A DNA stretch of 64,000 nucleotides from Chinchilla lanigera (GCF_000276665.1 NW_004955423.1:3616648-3680647); one strand, 5' to 3'; shown: positions 1 to 10,665, counted from the stretch's first letter. Numbers and translations: made by a program. The notes: generated by a model from the sequence alone, not told the origin.

Positions 1-42
1 TTCACACCAAGCTACCTCTTTACCCCTCTTTTATACGCTCTA

Positions 43-133
43 TTTTGAGGCAGGGTCTTGCTAAGTCACCAGGCTGGGCTTGATCTTGCCCCTCCTGCTT
101 TGCCTCCCGTGGTGCCTGTACCACCATGCTTAG
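43..133 (-). mobile_element. Old B1 SINE, antisense
   Basis: The plus strand reads as the reverse complement of a B1 (7SL-derived) SINE. It carries the antisense landmarks in order: TTTTGAGGCAGGGTCTTGCT, CAGGCTGGGCTTGA, a CTCCTGC block and GTGCCTGTACCACCATGC. Divergence from the younger B1 copies in the window is high, which suggests an old insertion. No clean target duplication was seen. Confidence 0.65.
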
Positions 134-206
134 TTTGGAATAGTTTTAGTTGTGGCTATAATACAGAGAGTTCCCATTCGCCCCATAGCTAGTATCTAGT
201 TTTATT

Positions 207-239
207 AATATTTTACATTAGTATATAATGTAAAATATT
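207..239. repeat. Perfect AT-rich inverted repeat, 14-bp arms
   Basis: The left arm AATATTTTACATTA (207-220) is exactly complementary to the right arm TAATGTAAAATATT (226-239), with a 5-base spacer, GTATA. It could form a hairpin or cruciform. No gene or transposon end is visible beside it. Confidence 0.8.
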
Positions 240-534
240 TATAATTTAGAATGTCCTTCAATGTGCCTGATTTCTTTCATGATTAGACTGGGGTTGTTGC
301 TTTCGGGCAGGAAGATAACAGAGGTAAAATCACTACCACCATGCTATTATGTCATATCCATCCAAATGTTAATTGCAAGATATTTTGAAAGTTTATAACA
401 CCCCAGTGCTAGCCACTGGCATTGTAGAACAGAGTAATCTGTTTACAGGAAAGTACAAAGTTAGCCAGTAGCAGGGACTTTGGTTATCCACACAGCTGCC
501 ACAATAAAGATTTGTTTACTATACTTTGGCAAGT

Positions 535-690
535 ATTTCCCAGAGGCTTAGTGTGTTTTTGGTACTATGCTAGGTACCTGAGATACAGAGAGAAGCACGG
601 ACCAATCCCTGTTTTGGAAGAACTCACACGTTAGTGTGGTGGGGATGTGGTGAAGAAAGAATACAGGTCAGCAGGCAGTGAAAGTACAGT
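535..690. mobile_element. Ancient L2/CR1-like fragment
   Basis: The phrase order (a 'tactatgctaggtac' block, then a 'gatacagagagaagca' block, then 'tccctgttttggaagaactcacacgttagtg') matches the common mammalian old-repeat pattern of the L2/L3 class. It is degraded, and the family assignment is by eye only. The rest of 134-1270 holds no recognisable gene. Confidence 0.35.
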
Positions 691-1272
691 ACGGTCTTGT
701 TCCATGCTGAGTGTCTTATCCCTAATTCACAGTTTGAGATTAGGATACTTTGCTCTCCCACAAGAAGCTTTCTAAGGACAGTGGGAGAACAGCGCCTCAG
801 TGTCTCTTACTGTCTGCCTCCCCTGGGGAGTTCAGGAGCTCCTGAGGGTTTTACTCACACATCTCACCATAACAGCTGGATTGGCATACAATATTCCGTA
901 ACTGCTCCCAGAAATTGCTCTAGAACAGTGCTAATGTCAAAGTTGAATAGAGCTTGATCCTTTTCTCACTGCTGCCACCCCCTGGAGCTGCTGCATATGA
1001 CTGCCTCCTTCTCTGGCACCCTCCTGTTTAGGCCAGTGTGGAGCTCTCTTGTAGCTTCATGATTTTCTGAAACTGAATCAGCAGCTCGGATGGAACTGTT
1101 AACTATTTATATTATAATAGAAGAAGTTAATGGGATTAACTATCTTGATGGGATTCCATTATCTTGATGTGACTTTGTATGGGATGGATAGTGAAGTTAT
1201 TCATTTTGATTTACAAATGGATGACTTTGGCCAAAGCTGTTGATGGTTAAAGTGAGCATTTGCAGGCCTTTC

Positions 1273-1351
1273 AGTTTTCAGTCCTAGGTATATGGCCTTG
1301 AACAAGTCACTTAATCTCCCAGACTCTCAAGTTTTTCATTTGTAATGGTGG
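1273..1351 (+). mobile_element. MIR SINE core fragment
   Basis: The run 'ggccttgaacaagtcactta' followed by 'atctcccagactctc' and 'ttcatttgtaatggtgggga' matches the central and 3' part of a MIR, an ancient tRNA-derived mammalian SINE. The ends are indistinct. Confidence 0.5.
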
Positions 1352-1448
1352 GGACATGATATGCAGTATGATAAAAAAGAAGGTGAATGTTAAATTTTTT
1401 TAAAAAATGTTACATTAACCCCTCTCACATTACTTCACTTCACTTTCT

Positions 1449-1610
1449 TTTTTGTTTTTTGTTTTTTTGAGACAGGCTCTTGCCATATAGTTCAGGCTGC
1501 CCCTGAACTAACTATATAGACCAGGCTGGCCTCAAAATTGCTGCAATCTTCCTGCCTCAGCCTCAGCCTCCTGCGTGCTGGGATTACAGGCATATGCCAC
1601 CACACCTGAC
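1449..1610 (-). mobile_element. B1 SINE, antisense, with internal duplication
   Basis: This is the antisense of a B1: T-rich tail, GAGACAGGCTCTTGCCATATAG, the CAGGCTG block, then CTTCCTGCCTCAGCCTC, TGCTGGGATTACAGGCAT and GCCACCACACCTG. The CTGAACT/ATATAG portion occurs twice in tandem, a roughly 29-bp internal duplication known from quasi-dimeric rodent B1 subfamilies. The B1 at 62865-63019 has a similar duplication. Confidence 0.85.
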
Positions 1611-2237
1611 TCTTCCCTTCACTCTGAATACAATTCTTCTGTTATTCTCATCACTTTCTGAAGCAGTTCTGGAGGTCCTCCTTCCTGAGTATCTTTAGTT
1701 ATGCTGTCCTGGCTGACTCAATGTCCTGAATCAATTAAAAATGTTTTCTTTTTGTGGTCATTTTGACTTTGGGGAAGAGTCAGAAGTCACAGGGTACCAG
1801 ATCTGGTGAATAAGTTGGATGAGGGCTTACTGTAATATTTTCATGAGCCTGCCTGCCTATTGGATGGCACATAGCAGCGGCATTCACTTCATTTTTGATC
1901 ATACCTCATAAATATACTTATGAAAGAGAATTTCCAGAATTGCTTCATAAACTGGCAAGGACGATGTGATAAGTGTGTTTGAAGTGAGGAGGAATATTTT
2001 GAGGGAGATTAACGGCAATGTGTCTTTTACTGTAGTAACTTTTAAAAAAAAACATTCTTCAAATGTTTTGATCACTCCTTATACTTTTGCATTCTGCTTC
2101 ATGGGACTGTATAAGGCTACAAGGAGTTCATGGATGGGAAATAATTTTTTTCCAAATAAAGTGCATAACAATGATGACAATAGTACTATTAATAATTATT
2201 TTTATCACAAAATATTCATTGAATTTATCAGCACATG

Positions 2238-2330
2238 AATTTAGATCTAGACAAATTGGGTTTAAATTTTGATTATGTGACCCAAAACAAGTTCCTTACT
2301 TTTCTGAGCCTCACTTTCCCAAACTCCAAG
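2238..2330 (+). mobile_element. MIR SINE fragment
   Basis: The run from 'tttagatctagacaaattggg' through 'tgtgacccaaaacaagttcctt' to 'ctgagcctcactttccc' follows the MIR core order (box-B region, then the conserved core). The ends are indistinct. Confidence 0.45.
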
Positions 2331-2589
2331 GTGTTTTTGTGTCTCTGTAGATGCTAGATGATCTTTTCTTCTGGGGTGGGGGAAGCAAAGCCTGGGTGAT
2401 GTTTTGCTGATGTTGTTCCTCTCTCCATAAAGTGGCAGTGGTACCATGGTGCACTTTGGGAGAGGAGCCAATGTGGGTGACTGAGTGCTTTGACTAAGAT
2501 TCTTAATCACCCTCATTGACATAGTACTGATGGAAGAATTCACATCTAAGAGAAGCATTAATTTTTGTGAAGACTATGTGACAAAATTT

Positions 2590-2760
2590 ATTTATTCCAC
2601 AAATATTTACTGTTCTATTGTAGGTGCTAGAGAACATCTGTAGGAAACAAAGCAGACAAAAATTTCTGCATGGAGCTTATATTCTAGTGGTGGAAGGTAG
2701 AAAATAAAAAATAAGCCAAAAAGTGAAATGTGTGTCTATAGGTAAGGATTAAGCACAAGG
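2590..2760. mobile_element. Ancient L2/L3-like fragment
   Basis: The text 'acaaatatttactgttctattgtaggtgctag' followed by 'gcatggagcttatattctagtgg' is a recurrent old mammalian repeat pattern, and related fragments occur near 28.5 kb. The identification is by eye and the family name is uncertain. Confidence 0.35.
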
Positions 2761-4101
2761 GAAGAACTGATAATTTAAATTTCATAGTCCGGGCCGGCCC
2801 TGGGGAGAAGAAGACCTTTGTGCAGTGATGGAAAGAAGTGAGGAAAGGACCCGAGCTGTCTTGGGGAAGAGCAGACCTGAGCTGAGAGTCGCTAACAGGC
2901 ATGGCTGGATCATGAACTTCCTAAGTCAAGCAAGGCTAAAAATAGGCTTTGACAAGATCTATTTTGGCTCTCTTCTGAGGACGCTATTCTCTCGCAACCA
3001 GCTCTAGGTTGAGGTAGGCAGATCCTTTACCAAGGTGGTGCTATAAACTGGTCATAAAACTACCACATAGCTTTTACCCTATCAGCCTGTTTTTGATAGT
3101 ATGATCCTTCTGAGTGGGCCTGGTTTTCCAGCAAAAATATGACAGTGACGCTCCTTTTAATTTTCTGTTTCTAAGAAACATGCCTAACTAAGCAGAACTG
3201 CTCACCAGCCTCCCAGAACCTCTCAGGTTCTTCCTCTCAAAGGGCTCTGAGTAGAGAAAGGATAGGGACGTGCCCCAAAGGCAGGGCACAGCCTGCGGGG
3301 ACCCTGCCAGCTTCCTTTTCCCAAGCACCTTGAGTTCATCCTAACGACTGATGTAGAATTTACAGTGTACCTGGTCCATGTTTATAAAATATTAATCTAT
3401 TAAAAAGGAGCCCTGTAAAATATGCTGTATTAACCCTAATGTTTTAGATACCCTTTTGCCAGGTACCTTGAGAACAATCCATATAATTCCTCTGATGCAG
3501 AAGCACTTAGAGCAAATTAATTTTGTCTCTCTACCTAAGAAGCATCCCACGAAGGCTCCTAATTTTTTGCTTTACCCTTCTTTCTCGGCTTAACTTTTCA
3601 CAGCCATCTGAAGTGCCTGGGAGGGACCAGGTTTCTTTCCTCGTATTACCGGATGGGTCAACCAGGAAGGGAAGCGTGCATTTTCTCTCTGCCTTGCCAG
3701 CCCCTACCAGTCTGGGGACAGAGAGGAAATGACTAAAAATTGAACGGAGGCTTCCAACAGGGCTGTGAGGAGATCTCGCCCATTTTTAGCACATTTTAAT
3801 GTGAAAATGTCTCTCAGCAGGACTTCCCCCTCATTGTTTGTTTAGTTATGTGATCAGGAAATGGACACAATTTTCTTGAATTATTCCTGCCAGACACTAA
3901 ATTATATATCTCAAAGAGGAAACCTTTTTTTTTTTTCCTTCACCATTTATTTTCATTTTTGTTATCACACCAAGGTTGATCTAGTTGAAGCCATTTTTTT
4001 TTTTTTTTTTTTTTACTAAATTCCAGTGGATGCAGGAAGAAGAAAGAGCTTGTTCAAAGAATAAACAAGAGGATAGAGAAGCTTAAAACTATAAAGATGA
4101 T
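2761..4101. other. Unique non-coding DNA
   Basis: I see no gene, RNA or recognisable mobile element. Two short homopolymer runs (T tracts near 3926 and 3995) lie at the right end. Reading frames here are short and lack coding character. Confidence 0.6.
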
Positions 4102-4231
4102 GCCAGGTGAGGCAGTGCATGCCTGTAATCCCAGCACTTGGGAGGCTGAGGAGGGGGATAGCACAATTTGAAGCCGGCCTGGGCCACATAGTGAGACCTT
4201 GTCTCCAAAAAGAAAAAAAAAAAAAAAAAAA
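4102..4231 (+). mobile_element. B1 SINE, sense
   Basis: A complete B1 monomer: GCCAGGTGAGGCAGTGCATG, CCTGTAATCCCAGCACTTGG, GAGGCTGAGG, a GCCTGGGCCACATAGTGAGA block, CCTTGTCTCC, then a long A tail to about 4231. The RNA polymerase III promoter boxes are recognisable. The antisense reading frame over it is a by-product of the SINE. Confidence 0.87.
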
Positions 4232-5232
4232 GGAAGATTATAAGAAAAGAAAAGACTATAAAACTGAGATGCAAACTTGAATCCAGTTTAATTCCCTTCT
4301 CCCTAAATGCTCAAATAGACCCAGAAGAGAAACCTGCCCAGGATAAGGTTGCCCTAGAAAGTGTCTCAGAACTGCCATGGATAGGACTCTTTCTGTATTT
4401 GTAAGAAGTTGTCACTGAGTAGAAAAAAGCATGGGGTGGGATCAGAAGAGAGAGAGAAATTATGCCCTGCCGTGTAAAACTATTGAAGTTGACCTTGGTT
4501 ATAAACTGACATACTACTAAAAGGAGGAAAACATAAAATATGATTTCACTATGAAAAAAGCAATGTAACTGGTAACATTTTAAATTTTTTCTCAGCTACT
4601 TCTGCTACTTCCAAGAACTGCCTATCACTGTCCAGTTTGAACTCAATTTGTACACAAATGTTAGTTATTTCATTCAGCAAAGAGGTACCAGTGGCTCCTA
4701 TGTCCTTGTGCAGGTCAAGTATTAGGGCCCAGAATCGAAAGATACGTTATGAAGAGGCATCCTCTTACCTCCAGAGTAACCATATCACCTAATCTTTTGT
4801 GGCTGAGATTCTTTGTCTATGGTTATGTTTCTAATGATGATTGTTCTGATTCCTCTTTGTTGTGGGAAACAATTTATATATAAAATCCCATTGATTGGTA
4901 ACTATAAAGCACTACACATATGGGTTATTATTTTATAAAGTATGGAAGTGGCCTACATCATTCTTACCCTTATTTCACTGGCTAGAACTCAGTGGAAAAG
5001 AGTTGGATATTTGGTGAACACCAAACTCTGTTTTAGAGGGATGGAGGAGACATCCTAAATACTGAAATGCTTTAGAGAAAGATAATTTAGGCCTTCCCAG
5101 AAGCAAGCACTGACATCTTGTTTATATGAATCAAGTGCTGATATCCTTTTTATATGTTGATGTGCATTTGTACCAGATGACTCCCTCATATATTTAGAGA
5201 AAACTATGTTAAATTTGAAGCTTATTTTGTTA

Positions 5233-5395
5233 CTAGTTATACATTATGCATCTTACTAAACCTTTCTGAGCCTGGATCACCTTATCTATGAAATGTGCTT
5301 GGCAAAAATAGTCTTGGAGGATTTTGTAAGAATGAGGGATACTGTGTGAAATGCCTTTGCTTAGCTCTTGGGATCAAGTAGGTATTCAAAAATAT
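5233..5395 (+). mobile_element. MIR SINE
   Basis: The order of blocks is MIR core and 3' end: 'taaacctttctgagcctgg', 'ttatctatgaaatgtgcttg', 'tggaggattttgtaagaatg', then 'agtaggtattcaaaaatatg'. It is diverged, as expected for this ancient family. Confidence 0.55.
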
Positions 5396-5588
5396 GTTGC
5401 CATCTACCAATTTGTTAGTATTGTAAGTGGGTAATTGGAGATCAATAAGGTGTCTTTGCTAAAGACACAGTCAATGGCAGAACTGGAAATAGAACCTAAT
5501 TCTACTGCTCCTCTCGTGAAAGAACTGTCTCCCTCCAGAGGAAAGCATTCACGTATTACCCTTACTACACTAATTTGTTACCAGGATT

Positions 5589-5615
5589 TGAGTCACTCTT
5601 TGACTCTTTGAGTCA
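5589..5615. promoter_or_regulatory. Two AP-1-type TGAGTCA motifs
   Basis: Two perfect TGAGTCA sites lie at 5589-5595 and 5609-5615, 20 bp apart (about two helical turns), just outside the solo LTR. TGAGTCA is the consensus for AP-1 (Fos/Jun) dimers. Occupancy is unknown and chance occurrence is possible. Confidence 0.35.
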
Positions 5616-5640
5616 CTGTTGTTTTATCTCTATTCCTTAT

Positions 5641-6127
5641 TGTATTAGTCAAGGCTTTACTGGAGAAACAAATATAACACAAGACGTACAAATGTACAAG
5701 AAATTACAAGATTGGCTTACTACAGTCAGCCAGAGAGTTGTATGAGGAAGCGTGCAGAGGGTGTCTGCACACTGAAGACCGACGGAATCAGTCCAGGGTC
5801 TGGAGTTCACTGCAGAGTTCCATGCAAGTCCGTACCAGGAGCCAATGAGTCTGTGACAGAAGGCTGCAGGATCCAAGGTGGAAGCTGAAGAGTCTGCACT
5901 AGAAGCCAGGAGACAAAGTCCAGGCTGAAGGTGAAGACTGGAACTCCTCCTAAAGGAATGGAAGTACCTCTGTCCTTCTTGATCTCCCTTTTATATTATC
6001 TAGGTGATGATCCACCCTAGGGTGGCTCCTCTACACCCTAGGGTGTAGAATTTTTGAGCCAATTGCTGAGCCAAGTTTAGTTGTGCTTCTAAACTTCTCA
6101 AGTTGACATAATTAATCAACCACTACA
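5641..6127. mobile_element. Solo LTR of ERVL/MaLR type
   Basis: The element starts TGTATTAGTCAAGG and ends CACTACA, so it has TG...CA termini. It is flanked by a 5-bp direct repeat, CTTAT, at 5636-5640 and 6128-6132, the duplication size typical of ERVL and MaLR insertions. There is no internal retroviral sequence beside it, so it is a solo LTR. It contains two perfect palindromes (6012-6025 and 6031-6048). The superfamily is inferred from the terminus and duplication size. The exact family and transcriptional strand are not settled. Confidence 0.6.
6012..6048. repeat. Paired perfect palindromes in the solo LTR
   Basis: CCACCCTAGGGTGG (6012-6025, 14 bp) and CTACACCCTAGGGTGTAG (6031-6048, 18 bp) are each perfect palindromes. 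They share the core CACCCTAGGGTG, and their centres are 21 bp apart, so both dyads face the same side of the helix. This is the geometry of a double site for a dimeric DNA-binding protein. It could equally be a decayed LTR feature. Confidence 0.75.
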
Positions 6128-6442
6128 CTTATGGAGATCTCTGCTTGAATTTATGTAATATTTTACCATTGCCTTTCTTTCAGATTGCCTTTATCTGCTC
6201 TTACTCTTAATCTTCCAGACTAACCATTTTCCTGTCCTAGAATTTCCACTATCTACCACATGAACTCTAAATCCCCTAGCTATTTTTCAAGCTCTAAAAT
6301 CTCCCTTTGCTGGGAGACCTATGGAACCTGGAGGATGAGCTCATCCTATGTGTCACTGGGACAGTAAAACGAAACGTAATTTCTGCAATTTCAGGGCCCT
6401 ATATTCGTTCCCTCTCTTTTCCCCAAATAGTTGCTTCCTCTT

Positions 6443-6637
6443 TGGCAATGATTTCCAAACTTTTCCCTTAAAGGGCCAAATAAAAATCATTTTAAGCCTT
6501 ATGAGCCATAGGGTGTATCACAGAACTACTCTACCATTGTACTTTGAGGGCAGCCACAGGCTCTCTGTGGACAAAGGAATGTGGGCTTTGTTCCAATAAA
6601 ACTTAATTTATAAAAATAGTGTTTTCAACCCCCTGCT
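6443..6637 (+). mobile_element. hAT-Charlie-like DNA transposon fragment
   Basis: 'tttccaaacttttcccttaa' followed by 'agggccaaataaaaatca', and later 'gggctttgttccaataaaac' and 'cttaatttataaaaatag', match a common non-autonomous hAT-Charlie type of mammalian fossil transposon. The right edge 'caaccccctg' resembles a CAGGGG-type terminal repeat. A second copy lies inverted near 21.0 kb. The family assignment is by eye, and the strand is given relative to that copy. Confidence 0.55.
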
Positions 6638-6716
6638 AACACCACTGCTTTTTCTACCTGTGCTTTGCTCTCTCTTGCTACTTCCCAGAGCATGCCCTGT
6701 CTTCCACATGGACTGG

Positions 6717-7465
6717 TGCTGTGGTTTGGGGATGGTTTGTGTCCACCATATCTCATGCTGTGGCAGTGCTGGGAGGTAGGGCCTAGTGTGATGTGTTGGG
6801 TTGTAGGGCAAAGCCTTCCTATGTAGGTTAATGCCATGTTGTGTGTCTCAGTTACTTTCTTATCCCTGTGACACAATATCCAACACTCACTATTTAAAGG
6901 AGCAGAGTTTTATTCTGTCTCACATTTAGGTCCATGGTTGGCTGGCCATAGTGCAGAAGCAGCCTGGTAGAAGCGTCTGGCAGAGGAAAGCTGCTCATGT
7001 CCTGGCAGCTGGGAAGCAGAAAGAGAAGGGAGAAGCCGGGAAGGGAGGTTTACCCTTCCAGGTCACGTACTCAGTACCCTACCTCTTCCTGGCAGATGCT
7101 GCCTCATAATAGCTCCCTGATTCAGTCACTTACCAAAACCTCATCTATGAGTGCATGAGGCTTTTGGGAGGCATTCTTGACCCAAACAACAGCATATGGA
7201 ATGTGTTCTCACTCTCAGGGACTGGATTAGTTACTGCTGGAGAGGTGGTCTTATAAAGAGAGATTACTTCTTGTGTTTTATCTCTTCTTCTTACATAAGC
7301 TTTCCCTTCTGCTTTTTACTAAAATTTGAAGCAGCATGAGGCCCTCCGAAGGTGTGGTGAGCATATTTTCCTGAGGTATGAGCTAAGTAGCCTTTTTTTC
7401 TTCATAAATTACCCAGCCTCAGGTATTCTGTTGTAGCAACAGAAAATTTATATACCGTACAAATT
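6717..7465 (+). mobile_element. MaLR-type LTR, split by a nested repeat
   Basis: The left part begins TGCTGTGGTTTGG with 'gtgtccaccatatctcatgc'. The right part has 'gggactggattagttactgc', 'ggtcttataaagagagatta' and, at the end, 'cataaattacccagcctcag' and 'gtagcaacagaaaa'. These are successive landmarks of MST/MLT1-like MaLR LTRs. About 360 bp of a different repeat (6838-7200) separates the two halves, so the LTR is the older of the two. The right edge is approximate. Confidence 0.65.
6838..7200. mobile_element. Dispersed rodent repeat, copy 1 of 3, nested in an LTR
   Basis: It begins near 'gtctcagttactttcttatc' and 'cctgtgacacaatatccaac', then 'agagttttattctgtctcac', and runs to 'gaggcttttgggaggcattc'. 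The same order of motifs occurs at 50755-51180 and 63425-63830, all in the same orientation. It resembles a frequent rodent repeat (possibly MaLR or RMER-like) that I cannot name with certainty. It interrupts a MaLR LTR. Confidence 0.5.
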
Positions 7466-7539
7466 ATTTTTATCTCTGACCTTGCTTACAAAACACTAGG
7501 GCCTAGAAAGACCTTTTTTTCTAACTGTAAAAACAGTTA

Positions 7540-7580
7540 GTCCATTCTAGAATCTAACAGAGTTATTTTGTGGTTTACCA
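7540..7580. repeat. 41-bp exact direct repeat, left copy
   Basis: This segment, which starts GTCCATTCTAGAATC and ends GTGGTTTACCA, is identical over 41 bases to 9405-9445. The flanks on both sides are not alignable beyond a few bases. No known transposon of this size is recognised. Confidence 0.8.
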
Positions 7581-8549
7581 TGGGGAAATGTTAAAAACAA
7601 TCTGAACATTATCCTTTCTATGTGACTCAAGTCAGAGCCACATTAACATAACATTTAATTATGTAAAGTGAATGAAATTCATTACTTTTTGTTTCATGTA
7701 CTGTCATATTGTTCCCTAAATTAAGTACCTTTTCTGTATTATCAAATATTGTGCTTACTGTGATATAATTATATACTACAAAATAAGTCCAACTTTATTT
7801 TTTGACCTATGTATTACTCTACTGATTTGAACTAAGGACTTGGTAGAGTACTCTGCTTAGTTTAGAAAGATCTCATGGAATATAGCAGCTAAAAATAGAA
7901 GCAGATGGTGTCCAGTAAAACTTAATTCAACCAATACATATAGGATGTCATTTTTATATTTTTATTTTGGATACCAAAATCCTTTTACAGTTTTCTATAG
8001 ATTCATCAAAGCCGTTATCTGCTTTGGAGCTAATCCTTTCCAGTATCCCAATTCTACCATCTTTGACAGATCAATCTGCCAATGTTCCAGGCCCATGGAA
8101 AAGAAGCTTTCCAGTTGGGGCAGGCCGGGTGAAGTATGTCAGGGTTTGCACAATATGAGCACTTTGGAAGGTAGTGCGATGTTGGCAGGAGTTAATTGGT
8201 TAGATTTTTCTATATTTTTCACTCAAAAAGTTGTTAACATATGGACAAATGTTAGATATTAGTTATATGAGTGAGCTTCAAAAAAGAAGTTCTTTTTAGG
8301 TATTGGTTCACCAGTGTTGTTTCTTAAATACTGTATGAAGTTATCACAAACTATATTGGTCATATAAAATAGGAAGGTTAATAACAAGCAGCTTTTTCTT
8401 TTACTAATGAATAAATGTTATCCTTAGAGCATGTTTATGTTCACAGGAAAACTGAGTGGAAAATACAGACAGCTTCTGTATACCTCCTGACCCCATAGGT
8501 ACATAAGCTCTCTCATTTCAACATTCTGTGCTGGACAGTATATTTGTTA

Positions 8550-9190
8550 CAGGTGATATGAAAGATTTTTTTATTTAGAAAGATTTCAGATATACAAAAG
8601 GCATAAAGATAAAGAGATAATAAGGGGCTAACATAATTAACTCCTGTCTATTTACCACCCATAGCTCTCTGTGTGGGTTTCTTTAATTTGAAGTTTTATT
8701 ATTCCTATGCATTTTCTTAAAGTTTTATTTCAGAAGTTAGAATACCTAAACAATACAGTATTGTTCTGCATTTTTTCTTTATACAAATGATGTTACCTTT
8801 ATGTACTACACAGTAAGGGTTTTTGACTCAAAGTCATGTTTGTGAAATATTTCCATGTCAGTGCAGTCGTTCCAGTTCATTTATTTCCACTACTCTTAAG
8901 TACTGTCCTTTTGATTATACCTATAAAATGTTTTATTCTACTGTTGATGAAAATTTAGACTCTCATTTTTTTCTTGCAATTAGAAATGAGACTGATATCA
9001 ATATTTAAAAAATGTTCCTATGCATAAATGGAAGTATTTTGTAGCAAGACATGCAATTTATGGACATAGAGTGGTCAGTCACATGTTCAACTTTACTAGA
9101 TTGCATTCCTATCAACAGTTTGTTGTAAGGTTTCTCTCGTCTGCACATCCCCGCCAACATTCAGAATGGAGAGGTGTAGCCAGTAGGACA
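8550..9190 (-). mobile_element. Ancient L1 (L1M/HAL1-like) 3' fragment, antisense
   Basis: The plus strand follows the antisense order of an old L1 3' region: 'agatttcagatatacaaaag', 'gtctatttaccacccatag', an 'acaatacagtattgttctgc' block, then 'aactttactagattgcattc' and 'tctgcacatccccgccaaca'. It carries no intact reading frame. Confidence 0.6.
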
Positions 9191-10584
9191 GATGGAAAAC
9201 AGTATTTTAATGTTATTTTGGTTTGTTTTCATTAATTTTTAGTGATTGCTTTTATTTTTTTTTGTTTTGTTTTTTTTTTTTTTTGGCCTTTTGGGTTCTT
9301 TTTCTTTGAAAGCCCTCTTTATTTCTTTTGTTCATTTGACTACCTGTGTTTCATATCATCTGCAGCAAAATAAAACACACCAAAGCCCACCAAAACAATA
9401 TAAGGTCCATTCTAGAATCTAACAGAGTTATTTTGTGGTTTACCACGGCAAAATTCACCCTATCTAATCACAGGCAGAGTGGTTAAAGGAGAAGAATGCG
9501 GTCTCAGAAGGCTTCGATGAGATGATAGCTGATCAAAGCTTTACCATGATCTAAAGACCCTGAACAACGCACTGGGGACAGAACGTTCCCTTTCTGATAG
9601 TAACAAAGACTAGGTAAGAGGCTCCAATCTCTGGGATAAAACTGGAGATTTAATAAGACTCTACACTTTTACCTAGCACATTTTATCTGGAAACCTCAAG
9701 GCACTCAGGAAACATTAATTAATTAAGCTTTCCAGCGGCCCTATGCAATAGGTAAGGATACACAGGAACGTGGACCTCTAGGGAAGCAACATGGCAGCTG
9801 TTTAGCAACATGCAGGAATAAATACTAAGTAGCAGGCAGTAAGGGACGAAGACACAGGTAAAATGATAAAAGCACTTGGAGGTGGGGTTTGGTCTTGGAA
9901 TTTGGCCCGGATTCTGGCACCCACAGCTCTAGCGTCAGAGTGGTGAGTGCGGCTGAAAGCCCAGGTGGCACTTGACCATTTGAATTAAATGCAACACTGC
10001 AGTGTTTCCTAAGACTGGATGATTTTTGTTTATTGCTTTTCACATTTTTAAATATTTTATGACATTAGCTGTTGCACCTTTATGCCTCAAATCCTACTTC
10101 TCTTTTGAGGAGCGATCAGAGCTAATGTAGGAAAATCAGTAAAATGTGAATCCTTTGGAGTGAAAAGTTTTATCTTTGATAATCAAAATACCTCTCTTTT
10201 TCTTTCTACACAAGACAATCTGGGGTGAGAGGAAGTCAGTTGCAAACAGTAATCACATTAGCAATGCCAGGATTTTGTACTTATAAGGTAAATTTTAAAT
10301 GTTTATCAGTGTAAAAGATACACCCTAAATTACCGTAGTTCTCTTTAGTGAAGATAATTAAAGTTAAGAGGATAATCTCATTGTTTTTACTTTTAAGAAT
10401 TTTCCACTTTAAGAGTTATTCTGGCTTACAGTCTTTTTCATCTGAAAACATAAGGAACAAAAGAATTTTCCATTTTAAGGTCTTGACTTATTCTTTATAA
10501 CCCTAAGTAACTAAAGTTATGAGCTTAAATTAAAAAAGGGTTTGGTAGGTCTAGGGAGGAATTATTAGATTTCAGTGTTAAGGG
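9191..10584. other. Mostly unique non-coding DNA
   Basis: It contains a T-rich tract (about 9250-9285) and the right copy of the 41-bp repeat (9405-9445). I see no gene or RNA. The minus-strand frame at 9825-10043 has no recognisable domain. Confidence 0.55.
9405..9445. repeat. 41-bp exact direct repeat, right copy
   Basis: It is identical to 7540-7580, which lies 1.87 kb upstream. After the repeat the sequences are only loosely similar for about 9 bases and then unrelated. Confidence 0.8.
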
Positions 10585-10665
10585 AAAATAACATTAATAT
10601 TTATTGGTTATTTCTACTCTGTCCCAAGTACCTTACATAGTAGTATCTCACTTAATCTTCATCTA
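10585..10665 (-). mobile_element. MIR fragment, antisense
   Basis: 'atttattggttatttctact', 'ctgtcccaagtaccttacat' and 'agtatctcacttaatcttca' match the reverse complement of the MIR 3' half. Short and degraded. Confidence 0.4.
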
